NCBI GenBank assembly: GCA_963733395.1
Contig: CAVTCZ010000022.1
Coordinates: 161,958-225,957, forward strand
DNA: 64,000 nucleotides
Origin: JADKAV01 sp963733395
GTDB lineage: Bacteria > Actinomycetota > Actinomycetes > S36-B12 > UBA10799
Reading direction: 5' to 3'
Each line of letters begins with the position of its first letter. The stretch's first letter is position 1. The notes under the pieces were generated by a model. It had not been told where the DNA came from, did not search any database, and worked only from the letters and a program-made list of their open reading frames with translations. Positions 1 to 8,435 of this stretch are shown here, in pieces. Made by a program: the position numbers and the translations under genes.

Positions 1-3000
1 ACGCACCGATGATTCCGTCGGCGGCAGTTGCCACCTGTTCGTCCAGCCACGGACGCCACTGCAGGTCCGTGCCCAACGCGTAGGCCTCGCCGGTACTCGG
101 CGCGATCGCCGCGAGCGCGATCCACTCGTTGGCCACCAGCGCCGCCACCTCGGGGTGGGCGTCCAGGACCCGCACGATGTCCTCGCGCTCGGCGTAGACG
201 ACCACCTGCAGCCGCAACGGCTCGTGCATCCAGTGGGCACCGTCCCCGGGCTGCTCCCGGTAGACCCCCTGCCACGGCAGGCCGACCCGCAGGTCGCCAC
301 CGGCGCCGCTGACGACGCCGTAGTCGCCGACCACGTTGTGTGTCGTCTTGTCGCCGGCACCGAAGTGCTCCGGGTCCACGGTTGCGAAGTAGTACTGGTT
401 GTTGATCCACTGCGTGACCACCATGGGCGCGGTCAGCAGCAACTCCAAGGTCGACCCGTCGACATCCAATCCCGGCTCGTAGGAGTGCAGGAACACCCGG
501 CCCCGCAGGTTGAGGCCCTTGGTCATGTGGCGCGGCCCGATGACGAACGCCGCGTTGCCGGCAAGACCCCATTCGGGCTGCGGTTCGGCCCAGTCTGCGG
601 CCCGGCGGGCGGCTGCCGCAGGTGTCGTGGCCGGCACCCCCGGCAACTCGGCTGTCCGTTCCTGCAGGCAGCCGAGCTGCGCAGTTGCCAGCGCCGCGCG
701 CAGTTCGGCCACCGCCCCGGCATGGGTGGCAGGCACGTCCTGCGGGTCGATACGCACCTCGTCGGTGGTGGTGTTGTGCCAGGCCGGCACGGCGACCGTG
801 GCATCCGGCACCACGATGCCGTGTTCGGCGGCCAGACGGCGACGGACCCGGGGATCGTTGAGCACCGCAGCCATGACCCGGGCGTTCACGTGGCCACCGT
901 TGCCGCCGCATGCACCGCAGTCGTAGGCCGCCGCGAAGGCGTTGTTCTCGACGGTGGCCGCATGCCCGGTGATCAGGATCACCGGTGCGAACTGCTCGAC
1001 AAGGCCGAGCGAGCGCAACATGCCGGCCGCGGACGACGTCCGCTGCTCGACGCTCATGCCCCACGCGATCCCGTCATCCGGGGCACCTGCCAGGTCCAGC
1101 CGGCCGATGTGCAACTCGCCGCGCGCGGCCGGCTGGAAGCGGTCACGCCACCGGCCCCAGACACCGGGCGCCGCAGTCTGTGCCAACGCGTCGACCCCGG
1201 CGAGGACGCCGAACCCCTCGGCCACGGCGAAGGCACTGGCCGGGCGGGCGGTCGACGTGACGAGTCCGCCCCGCATGGCCGCTGCCGTCCCCGGACTGCC
1301 AGGCTCCGCAGCGTCGTTCTCGGTGATCAGGAACGCCGGCTTGAGCAGCACGGGGCATTGGTCACTGGCCGCGCCACTGGCGGTCTCATGGCGGATCGCC
1401 ACCCCGAAGAACCCGGCGAAGCCGAACGTGGCGACATCCCCGGCGGCCTCCAGGTGGCGGCGGAACCGCTCCGAGCGCACGTCGATGCACATGACGACCT
1501 GCGCCGCGGGCGTCTCCGGTGCGCTGGGCTCGGCGGCACGCGTTGCCACCCGGTCGATCAAGCGGTTGCGGTAGCGCTGCTCCCACGCCCGCTGCCAGAT
1601 GGCCCCGCGAGCCGCCGCATCCAGTTCACCGGCAAGCGCCAAGGCCTCGTCCGCGTGCGTCACACCGAGCAGTGCCACGACCGGCGCGATCTGCGCGAGC
1701 GCCCAGTCGCGGTCACTGCCACGGGTGGCAGGCTCCCAGGCGACGTGACCGCGAGCACCACACGCCAGCACATCGAAACTGGCCCTGATAGCCAACAGGT
1801 CGGCCAGCAGACGTGGGTCACGCTGCTTGAGGTGGGCTGCCCATCCCGGGTCGCGCGCCAGCAGCCGCGACAGGTATCCGACCTGCTCGCCAGCCGGCAC
1901 AACCCCGTCGAGCAGCCTGCCCAGAGCCACCATCGGGTCGGCCGGCAGCCCCTGGACCGCGTCCCGCAGGCCGCGCAGGCCCAGGTCGCGAACGCCCTGC
2001 TGGAACGCGGCCCACAGGTCCCCGGACCCCGGCTGGTCGGCGTTGGCGACGGCCGTCCAGCCGTTCGCCAGAGCGGAGACCTTGTCCGCCATGCCCGCCT
2101 GCTCGCCCAGGGTGTGCGGGGATGCGGCCGGACGCGGCAGCCGCTGCGCGATCTGCTCGTCATTCAGGCCGGACAGCACCTGCTCGGCGGCGAGGATCGC
2201 CGAGCCCGCCGGGCGCCAATCAACATGCGCCTGCAGGTAGTCGGCCACCCGCTCGGCGGACACGGAGTAACCCTGTGCGGCCGCTACCAGATCCGCTTCG
2301 GTGAACCTGCCGGCAGCCATCGCCTGCGCGTACTGCGACTGCGTCATGTGCGATCGCGCACCCCAGGTGCGGCCGGCGATCTCGGCAGCATCTCCGAAAG
2401 CGAGGTCCTGCAACCCGGACAGCGGGTTGACGGCGACCGCGGAGTGCAGGGGCCACATCGCCCCCACCGTGCGCGTGGCCACGTCCACCGCCACGGTGAC
2501 GTCGAGTCCGTTGCCGCCCACCTGCGGCACCCGGCCACGCACCCGCGCCGCGGTGTCGATGACCACCGGCTGCACGATCCCCGCCAGCCAGCCCCTGGCC
2601 ACAGCGATCATCCCCACGATTCCGGCGACCAGCACGACCGTGACCAGGGCGACGGCTGCAGGCCCGGACCAGACACCGGGCTCCTCGAAGACACCGGCCC
2701 ACACCCCGAGGACCACGACGTAGCCGAACAGTCCGGCCAGCGTGGCCAGCATCGACCAGGAACGCGCGCGCGGCGTCGAGTGGGTGGCGGTGCGACGGTC
2801 GGGCCAGACCAGCGCGGCCAGCGCGAACGTGCTCGCGACTCCCGCGACGACCAGTGGCACGAGGTCCACCACCGGACGGCTCGGCCAGGTCGCTGCGGCC
2901 AGGGCGATGACGGCGGCCGAGACTGCTGCCAGGCCCACCAACGCGGCCGGCTTCACGGCGCTCAGCGCCGGCGCCGCAGCACGTCGGGAGGCACCTCCGG

Positions 3001-3865
3001 CCCGCAGGAACAGCCATGCCTTGTAGAAGCCGTGCCCGATCAGGTGCAACATCGCGAACGCCGGCAGCCCCAGGCCCACCTGCAGCGTCATGTACCCCAT
3101 CTGCGCCGACGTGGAACTGGCCAGCTTGCCCTTGACATCGGGGCGCACCCGCATCGCAGCGGTGCCGGCCACTGCGGTCAGCCCACCGACGACCACCAGC
3201 CCGAGCAGGACCCCGGGGGCGGCAGCGAAGACCGGCCAGAGCAGGATCGCCAGCAGTCCCATGCCGTTGACCACCCCGGCGTGCAGCAGCGCAGAGACCG
3301 GCGAGGGTGCCTCCGCGGTCAGCGGCAACCACCGCCACGCCGGCACGAGCGCCGACCGCACGATCCCGGCCAGCGCCAGCAGCGCAGGCACCAGCCACCC
3401 GGCTGCCGCCACCTCGCTGCGCATTCCGATGCCGTCGACTGCCATCAGCAGAACAGCGGCCCACAGTGCGGCGTCGCCGATGAGCAACCGGCCGGCCACC
3501 CGCTTGCTGGCGCTACGTGCCGCCGGGGTACCGGAGTGCGCCACCAGACCTGCGATGGCCAAGCCGCTGGCCGTCCAGCCCAGCGCCATGAGCGCGATCG
3601 GATCTGCCACCACCGCCAGCCACAACGCAGTGATGGCGGTTGCGAGCAGTGCCGCGTATCGGCCCTGCCGGGTCTGGCCGCGCAGGTTCCGCGCGGAGTA
3701 TGCGGCCACCAGCCAGCCCATCGTGAGCACGAAGGTGCCGAGCAGCACCGAGACCGCACTCAAGTAGAAGGGACCGAACTGCTCACCGAAGTGGACGAGG
3801 GACAGTGCAGCGAAGGCGATCAGGCCCGCGAGGGTGCCTGCCGCAACGACTCCGATCTTTGACAT
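1..3865 (-). CDS. dabBA: DabB-DabA fusion, inorganic carbon (bicarbonate) transporter, 3' end cut by window
   Basis: One uninterrupted frame of 1288 visible codons joins two proteins that are normally separate. Residues 1 to about 440 are a hydrophobic NuoL/antiporter-like membrane domain (DabB), including the stretch HLIGHGFYKAWLFL. From about residue 455 the sequence is the DUF2309 protein DabA, beginning around WPLHSAVAVNPLSG. The zinc-site residues of DabA are recognisable: Cys793 and Asp795 in CIDVRSE, His968, and Cys983 in CGACGG. Their spacing resembles the beta-carbonic-anhydrase-like site described for Halothiobacillus DabA. DAB complexes are thought to couple an ion gradient to vectorial CO2 hydration, trapping bicarbonate in the cytoplasm. 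The frame was checked at the start codon, at the DabB motif and at both DabA motifs. The end is near the window edge, since DabA is usually about 830 residues. Without the second half it would be read as a complex I subunit. Confidence 0.88.
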   Translation of the reverse strand, partial: MSKIGVVAAGTLAGLIAFAALSLVHFGEQFGPFYLSAVSVLLGTFVLTMGWLVAAYSARNLRGQTRQGRYAALLATAITALWLAVVADPIALMALGWTASGLAIAGLVAHSGTPAARSASKRVAGRLLIGDAALWAAVLLMAVDGIGMRSEVAAAGWLVPALLALAGIVRSALVPAWRWLPLTAEAPSPVSALLHAGVVNGMGLLAILLWPVFAAAPGVLLGLVVVGGLTAVAGTAAMRVRPDVKGKLASSTSAQMGYMTLQVGLGLPAFAMLHLIGHGFYKAWLFLRAGGASRRAAAPALSAVKPAALVGLAAVSAAVIALAAATWPSRPVVDLVPLVVAGVASTFALAALVWPDRRTATHSTPRARSWSMLATLAGLFGYVVVLGVWAGVFEEPGVWSGPAAVALVTVVLVAGIVGMIAVARGWLAGIVQPVVIDTAARVRGRVPQVGGNGLDVTVAVDVATRTVGAMWPLHSAVAVNPLSGLQDLAFGDAAEIAGRTWGARSHMTQSQYAQAMAAGRFTEADLVAAAQGYSVSAERVADYLQAHVDWRPAGSAILAAEQVLSGLNDEQIAQRLPRPAASPHTLGEQAGMADKVSALANGWTAVANADQPGSGDLWAAFQQGVRDLGLRGLRDAVQGLPADPMVALGRLLDGVVPAGEQVGYLSRLLARDPGWAAHLKQRDPRLLADLLAIRASFDVLACGARGHVAWEPATRGSDRDWALAQIAPVVALLGVTHADEALALAGELDAAARGAIWQRAWEQRYRNRLIDRVATRAAEPSAPETPAAQVVMCIDVRSERFRRHLEAAGDVATFGFAGFFGVAIRHETASGAASDQCPVLLKPAFLITENDAAEPGSPGTAAAMRGGLVTSTARPASAFAVAEGFGVLAGVDALAQTAAPGVWGRWRDRFQPAARGELHIGRLDLAGAPDDGIAWGMSVEQRTSSAAGMLRSLGLVEQFAPVILITGHAATVENNAFAAAYDCGACGGNGGHVNARVMAAVLNDPRVRRRLAAEHGIVVPDATVAVPAWHNTTTDEVRIDPQDVPATHAGAVAELRAALATAQLGCLQERTAELPGVPATTPAAAARRAADWAEPQPEWGLAGNAAFVIGPRHMTKGLNLRGRVFLHSYEPGLDVDGSTLELLLTAPMVVTQWINNQYYFATVDPEHFGAGDKTTHNVVGDYGVVSGAGGDLRVGLPWQGVYREQPGDGAHWMHEPLRLQVVVYAEREDIVRVLDAHPEVAALVANEWIALAAIAPSTGEAYALGTDLQWRPWLDEQVATAADGIIGA

Positions 3866-3921
3866 GAAGCCATATTAGCGCATTCTACTTCCTGTATTGC
3901 AAGACCCCCTTTGAGAGTCCG

Positions 3922-4443
3922 TCAGCCGCCTTCGCCGGTGATGAACGGCCGGCCGCAGGCCGACTCGCTGTACGCATTCAAGTTCGCTTCGGCCTGATCG
4001 ATCGCGTCCTCGTTGTCCGACAGCCACTGGTCGGCCTTCGCCGCCTTCGCCGGCGGCGCCGTGACGGAGTCGGCGAGCTTCTGGACGGATTCGGCGTACA
4101 GCGCCAGGTCTTCCTGGATCGCACCGGGCGCCACGGCCAGCGCACCGTTGACCAGCGCGACGAACTGGCTGGGATCCTCCACCTGCTGCTGGGCGCCGGC
4201 GGTCTTCTTCAGATAGGCGCAGAAGGCCGATGTGCTGGCCTGCGTGGCGGTGGCGCTGGCCCGCGTGGGACTGGGCGCTGCCGATGTGGGGGTGACTGTC
4301 GGGGCCTCGCTGGTCGCGGTCGGCTCGGGGCTCGGGGATTGCGTGACGACGCTCTCAGAGGCCGTCGGCTCCGGGGCGGAGTCCGTCTGCGAGCACCCGG
4401 CAAGAGCCAGAACCGCAACGATCAGTGCACCCACACGTTTCAC
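3922..4443 (-). CDS. Secreted lipoprotein of unknown function
   Basis: The 173-residue product starts at a GTG preceded by GAGGAGG. It has a short positively charged N-terminus, a hydrophobic stretch and the lipobox LAGC, so Cys17 should be lipidated. A low-complexity Pro/Thr/Ser/Ala linker follows (about residues 20-70), typical of actinobacterial exported proteins. A helical domain of about 100 residues comes next, with two cysteines (YLKKTAG region and the C-terminal SACGRP) that could form a disulfide. No family was recognised. It stands alone downstream of the dab gene, on the same strand but not overlapping it. Confidence 0.8.
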   Translation of the reverse strand: MKRVGALIVAVLALAGCSQTDSAPEPTASESVVTQSPSPEPTATSEAPTVTPTSAAPSPTRASATATQASTSAFCAYLKKTAGAQQQVEDPSQFVALVNGALAVAPGAIQEDLALYAESVQKLADSVTAPPAKAAKADQWLSDNEDAIDQAEANLNAYSESACGRPFITGEGG

Positions 4444-4481
4444 AGTGGACCTCCTCGTGGTGCCCTCACGCTAGCGAAGGC

Positions 4482-4610
4482 TCAGAAGCTGTCCTCGTAG
4501 TAGGTGGTGCGGGGGCGCCGCGACGCGCGCAACAGCAGCCCCCCCATGGACACCGTCATCATTCCCAGTTCGTTGGCGAGGTTGGCGAAAGCGTTCAAAC
4601 GGTTGGACAC
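4482..4610 (-). CDS. Possible 42-residue small protein
   Basis: A short frame starts at GTG (4608-4610) with AAGGGG eight bases upstream and ends at TGA. The product begins with an amphipathic helix-like segment rich in Asn, Leu and Ala, has a hydrophobic middle (GMMTVSMGGLLL) and ends in a basic, then acidic tail (RRPRTTYYEDSF). I do not recognise it. The composition looks protein-like rather than random, but nothing beyond the plausible ribosome-binding site supports expression. It may be the surviving end of a longer gene disrupted in the decayed stretch upstream. Confidence 0.25.
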   Translation of the reverse strand: MSNRLNAFANLANELGMMTVSMGGLLLRASRRPRTTYYEDSF

Positions 4611-4743
4611 GGCAGCGACCCCTTGATCGGTGATATCAGCCTCACGCCGGCATGTTGCCGCAGCGTGAATCGACTGTTAATGACTGTCACCTACCCGGGG
4701 ATGAACTGCCTAAACCAATCCAAAACTGATCAAAATGGACTCG

Positions 4744-4868
4744 AAGAACTTCTGGCGCGTGAGCATCATGATCCCCCGCTCGACCCCCGGCGGACGGCAT
4801 GCCGCACTCCAGGGCCCGCAGGAAGTCCTCGTCGAGCCCATCGCCTCCGCGTCACCGGCGGCGCTGCG
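4744..4868 (-). pseudogene. Decayed partial duplicate of the lysX 3' end
   Basis: This stretch repeats the end of lysX (source about 5110-5250). The 30 bases at 4806-4835 are identical to 5186-5215, and similarity continues on both sides. A frame on the minus strand still spells SAAGDAEAM and ERGIMMLTRQ, matching AAAGDVEAM and ERVIMMLTGQ in LysX, but about 15 bases are missing between them and the frame is broken. It has no intact catalytic core and no start. The rest of 4611-5072 holds no gene I can support. Confidence 0.75.
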
Positions 4869-4882
4869 GAATCCGCTACTGG

Positions 4883-4951
4883 GGGGAGATACGTACAGCG
4901 GGGAGAGATATTCGCGGTGACTTTCACTCCCGGGTGTACGTGTCTCTCCCC
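4883..4951. repeat. Imperfect inverted repeat in the lysX-remnant region
   Basis: The left arm at 4883-4896 (GGGGAGATACGTAC) is complementary to 4936-4951 (GTACGTGTCTCTCCCC) except for one change and a two-base bulge. A second GGGGAGAGA lies just inside the left arm and could pair alternatively. Its role is unknown; it lies between the decayed lysX copy and lysX itself. Confidence 0.4.
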
Positions 4952-5072
4952 GGTAACGCCAGGGGACGACGGCGACCCCGCCCGCACGGCGCGTGACTCC
5001 CCGCGCACATCCGAGGTCCGACAACCGCTCACGCCGGGCTGCGACCGCACGGAGATCGCAGTTCCGAGCCGC

Positions 5073-8000
5073 CTACTCCGGCCGCACGATCGGGAACAGC
5101 ATCGTGTCGCGGATGTTCTGCCCCGTGAGCATCATGATCACCCGCTCGACCCCCATCCCCTGACCCCCAGCCGGCGGCATCCCGTACTCCAGGGCCCGCA
5201 GGAAGTCCTCGTCGACCTCCATCGCCTCCACGTCACCGGCGGCGGCCAGCAGGCTCTGGGCGACGAGCCGGTCGCGCTGGTCCAGCGGGTCGATGAGCTC
5301 GGTGTAGGCCGTTCCGAGCTCCGCACCCCAGCCCACCAGGTCCCACTTCTCGGCCAACCGCGGCTCCGAGGGCATCTTCCGGGTCAGCGGCGACACCTCG
5401 GTCGGGAAGTCCAGGTAGAACGTGGGGAACGTGGTCGTGTCCTCGCACAACTGCTCGTACAGCTCCAGCAGGCACTGCGAAGCGTCCCACGCGGGGTCCA
5501 TCGGGATGTTCAGCCGGGCGGCGTGCGCGCGCAGGACCTCCTGCGGGGTGTCGACCGTGACCTCTTCCCCGATCTTGTGGCTGACCCCTTCGTGCACGGT
5601 CATCGTCGGCCAGTCCGGCGACAGGTCGATCTCCTCGTAGCCACCATCGGGCAGTGGCCGCCTGGCGACGGGTTCGCCGTAGACGGCCGTGGCGATCTCC
5701 AGGATCAGGTCCCGGGTGAGGACCCGCATCGTCTCGTAGGTGCCGTACGCGTCGTAGATCTCCAGGCTGGAGAACTCCGGGTTGTGCGAGGTGTCGGCAC
5801 CCTCGTTGCGGAAGTTGCGGTTGACCTCGAAGATCTTCTCCACCCCGCCGACGAGCAAGCGCTTCAGGAACAACTCCGGCGCGATCCGCAGGTACAGCCG
5901 CATGTCGTAGGCGTTGATGTGCGTGATGAACGGCCGGGCGTTGGCGCCACCGTGCACGGTCTGCAGCATGGGGGTGTCGACTTCGAGGAAGTCACGGCGC
6001 CACAGGCTCTCGCGCAGCGCCCGGATCGCCGTCGACCGCAGCGCGACCATCTCCCGCGAGGAGTCGTTGACGATCAGATCCACGTACCGCTGCCGGGTGC
6101 GCGCTTCGGGATCGGTCAGGCCGGCGTGCTTGTCGGGCAGCGGCACGAGGCACTTCGATGTGATGACGAAGTCCTGGGCGAGCACGGACAGCTCCCCGCG
6201 CTTGCTGGTGATCACCTCGCCGACAACGCCGACATGATCGCCCAGGTCGACTTCGTGCTTCCAGCGGTCCAGGGTCTCCTGCCCCACCTCGGCCAGGGAC
6301 AGCATCACCTGCATCTGCCCGGTCCAGTCCTTGACCTGGGCGAACACGAGTCTGCCGGTGACGCGGTTGAGCATCACCCGGCCGGCGATGCGCACCGTCT
6401 CGCCGGTGCGGGTGTCCGACTCCAGCGCGTCGAAGCGGGCACGGACGTCCCCGATCATGTCCTGCCGGTCGAAGTCGGTCGCGTAAGGATCCACCCCCCG
6501 GGCCCGGATCTCCTCGAGTTTGCGGCGCCGCACCAACTCCTGTTCGGGTAGTTGTCGCTCGGCGATCGCCGACTCCTCGGCATCGTGGGCGGCGAGTTCC
6601 TGCGCCACCGGCGTCCACAGAGCCACCGGCGACGCGCCCACGCCATCGGCCAGCGACTCCCGACCGCGACCGGCGATCCGCAGGCGCGGCTTCTCGACGA
6701 ACCCCTCAGCCAGACCCGCGGCGATTCCCACCCGTGGCAGGTCGCCGGAACGCTCGAACAGCAGATAGCGCGGCACCCAGTCCGGCTCGTACTTCTCATT
6801 GGACTTGTACAACGACTCCAACTGCCACCAGCGACTGGCGAACATGAGGAACCCGCGCGAGGCCCGCATCACCGGACCAGCCCCGATCCGGGCACCCTCT
6901 TCGAAGATCGCCCGCATCACCGCGAAGTTCAGCGACAGCCGGTCCACCCCGATGATCGGACCGGCGTTCACGGTCGCGGTCACCATCATCTCCATGACGC
7001 CGTTCTCCGAGGCGGGGTCGCGCCGCATCAGGTCCAGCGAGATGCCCCGGGAACCCCACGGCGAGAACGACAGCAGCCCGCGGCGCACCCCTTCGGCGTC
7101 GAAGATCTCGGTGAGCACGCACCGTCCGTCCAACGGATCCCCCAGACGACCCAGCGCCATCGAGAACCCGCGCTCGTTGTCGGTGTCCCGCCACCGGTCG
7201 GCGTCGACGATGACCTGCGCCATCTGGTCTGCGGGGATGTCCGCGTGCCGGCGCACCCGGGTGGTGTAACCGTCCCGCTCGAGCCGGTGGACCGCCTGCC
7301 GGACCGCACGCATGTGCCGGCCGTCGAGGGTGAACTGGGAGAACTCGATGATGGCCTCGTCGCCCAGGGACAGGGCCTCGAGTCCGGCCCGCACGTACGC
7401 CTCGGCGCCCAGCTCCGAGGCGCCCATCGCCGCCGGTGCCCACCCGAACTGGCGGGCCTCCTCCAGCCAGGCCTCGATCGCCGGCGGCCACGACTCCGGG
7501 TCGCCGATCGGATCCGCGCTGGCCAGGCTGACCCCGTTCACCACGCGATAGGTGACCGCCGCCTTGTGCGACGGCGACCAGATGACGGACTTGTCGCGGC
7601 GGGTGCTGAAGTAGCCCAGCGAGTCCCGGTCACCGTGGTCGTGCAGCAGCACCCGCAGGTCCACCTCGTCCTGGCCGGTGATCCGCCGTTCGTTGCCCCG
7701 GGTGCGGAACAGCGCGAGCCCGAAGGCGATGTACACCAGCGTTCCCAGGCCACCGAGCAGGAACGGCACCGGGCGGGTGGCCCGGCCCTCGATCCCGGTC
7801 GTCACCTCGTCGCCCCAGCCGCCGAGTTCGTTGAGCGTGGCGTAGCCCAACGCATCCGAGCGCGGCACCGAGCCCGGCAGCGCCTCCACGAGCGCCCAGC
7901 CGATCGGGATGGCGATGGCGAAGCCCACGAGCAACGTGACCAGCGCGACCCAGACGTTGCGCCGCGGCACGATCGCGAAGAACTCCTTGCGTGCCAGCAG

Positions 8001-8435
8001 CAGGATCACGAAGAACACCAGCGAGGAGCCGAGGGTGATGATCTCCTTGGTCCGGATGTCCGGTTCCGTTGCCAGCAGCAGGACGGATTCCAGCATCCCG
8101 AGGACCTGGATGACGACCAGGAACCACCAGGCGCTGCGCTTGCGCTTGCCGAGCGCGGATCCGAAGATCACCAGCAGCGCGGCCCAGGCGATGTTGGGTG
8201 GCGCGGGCACGAACAGTATGTCGATGGCATCACGCACACCGTGCAGGCTGCGCGCCAGCGCCGGGAACATCGCGGTGACGGCGCTGAAGATGGCGACGGC
8301 CAGCAGCAGCGCGCGCAGAACGTTCGGGACTTGGCCGGTCCAGCCCCCACCGGAGACGTAACGCCGCCGCGGGATGTCGGGTTCGATCCGTCGGTTGAGT
8401 TCCTGCGCCGGCGTGACGTCAGCGGCAAGGGTCAT
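5073..8435 (-). CDS. lysX: Bifunctional lysylphosphatidylglycerol synthase / lysyl-tRNA synthetase LysX
   Basis: This 1120-residue protein has three parts. Residues of roughly 35-245 hold several membrane segments. About 250-590 form the cytosolic MprF/DUF2156 aminoacyl-tRNA transferase domain. About 670 to the end form a class II lysyl-tRNA synthetase, with an OB-fold followed by a catalytic core (RYVDLIVN, FLEVDTPML, FRNEGADTSHNPEF, and GMGVERVIMMLTG near the C-terminus). It charges tRNA with lysine and transfers lysine to phosphatidylglycerol, lowering the negative charge of the membrane; in mycobacteria this protects against cationic peptides. The ATG at 8433-8435 is chosen because it overlaps the stop of acetoacetyl-CoA synthetase (ATGA) and has GGAGG upstream. 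The frame extends further 5', but that part only mirrors the upstream gene. No second lysyl-tRNA synthetase is visible in this window. Confidence 0.95.
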   Translation of the reverse strand: MTLAADVTPAQELNRRIEPDIPRRRYVSGGGWTGQVPNVLRALLLAVAIFSAVTAMFPALARSLHGVRDAIDILFVPAPPNIAWAALLVIFGSALGKRKRSAWWFLVVIQVLGMLESVLLLATEPDIRTKEIITLGSSLVFFVILLLARKEFFAIVPRRNVWVALVTLLVGFAIAIPIGWALVEALPGSVPRSDALGYATLNELGGWGDEVTTGIEGRATRPVPFLLGGLGTLVYIAFGLALFRTRGNERRITGQDEVDLRVLLHDHGDRDSLGYFSTRRDKSVIWSPSHKAAVTYRVVNGVSLASADPIGDPESWPPAIEAWLEEARQFGWAPAAMGASELGAEAYVRAGLEALSLGDEAIIEFSQFTLDGRHMRAVRQAVHRLERDGYTTRVRRHADIPADQMAQVIVDADRWRDTDNERGFSMALGRLGDPLDGRCVLTEIFDAEGVRRGLLSFSPWGSRGISLDLMRRDPASENGVMEMMVTATVNAGPIIGVDRLSLNFAVMRAIFEEGARIGAGPVMRASRGFLMFASRWWQLESLYKSNEKYEPDWVPRYLLFERSGDLPRVGIAAGLAEGFVEKPRLRIAGRGRESLADGVGASPVALWTPVAQELAAHDAEESAIAERQLPEQELVRRRKLEEIRARGVDPYATDFDRQDMIGDVRARFDALESDTRTGETVRIAGRVMLNRVTGRLVFAQVKDWTGQMQVMLSLAEVGQETLDRWKHEVDLGDHVGVVGEVITSKRGELSVLAQDFVITSKCLVPLPDKHAGLTDPEARTRQRYVDLIVNDSSREMVALRSTAIRALRESLWRRDFLEVDTPMLQTVHGGANARPFITHINAYDMRLYLRIAPELFLKRLLVGGVEKIFEVNRNFRNEGADTSHNPEFSSLEIYDAYGTYETMRVLTRDLILEIATAVYGEPVARRPLPDGGYEEIDLSPDWPTMTVHEGVSHKIGEEVTVDTPQEVLRAHAARLNIPMDPAWDASQCLLELYEQLCEDTTTFPTFYLDFPTEVSPLTRKMPSEPRLAEKWDLVGWGAELGTAYTELIDPLDQRDRLVAQSLLAAAGDVEAMEVDEDFLRALEYGMPPAGGQGMGVERVIMMLTGQNIRDTMLFPIVRPE

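Noticed and set aside
155..3862. A 1235-codon open frame on the plus strand
   Set aside because: It is in exact register opposite the DabB-DabA gene, whose motifs are unmistakable; the plus-strand product is Arg/His/Gly-rich with no family likeness. GC-rich codon bias keeps the mirror frame open.
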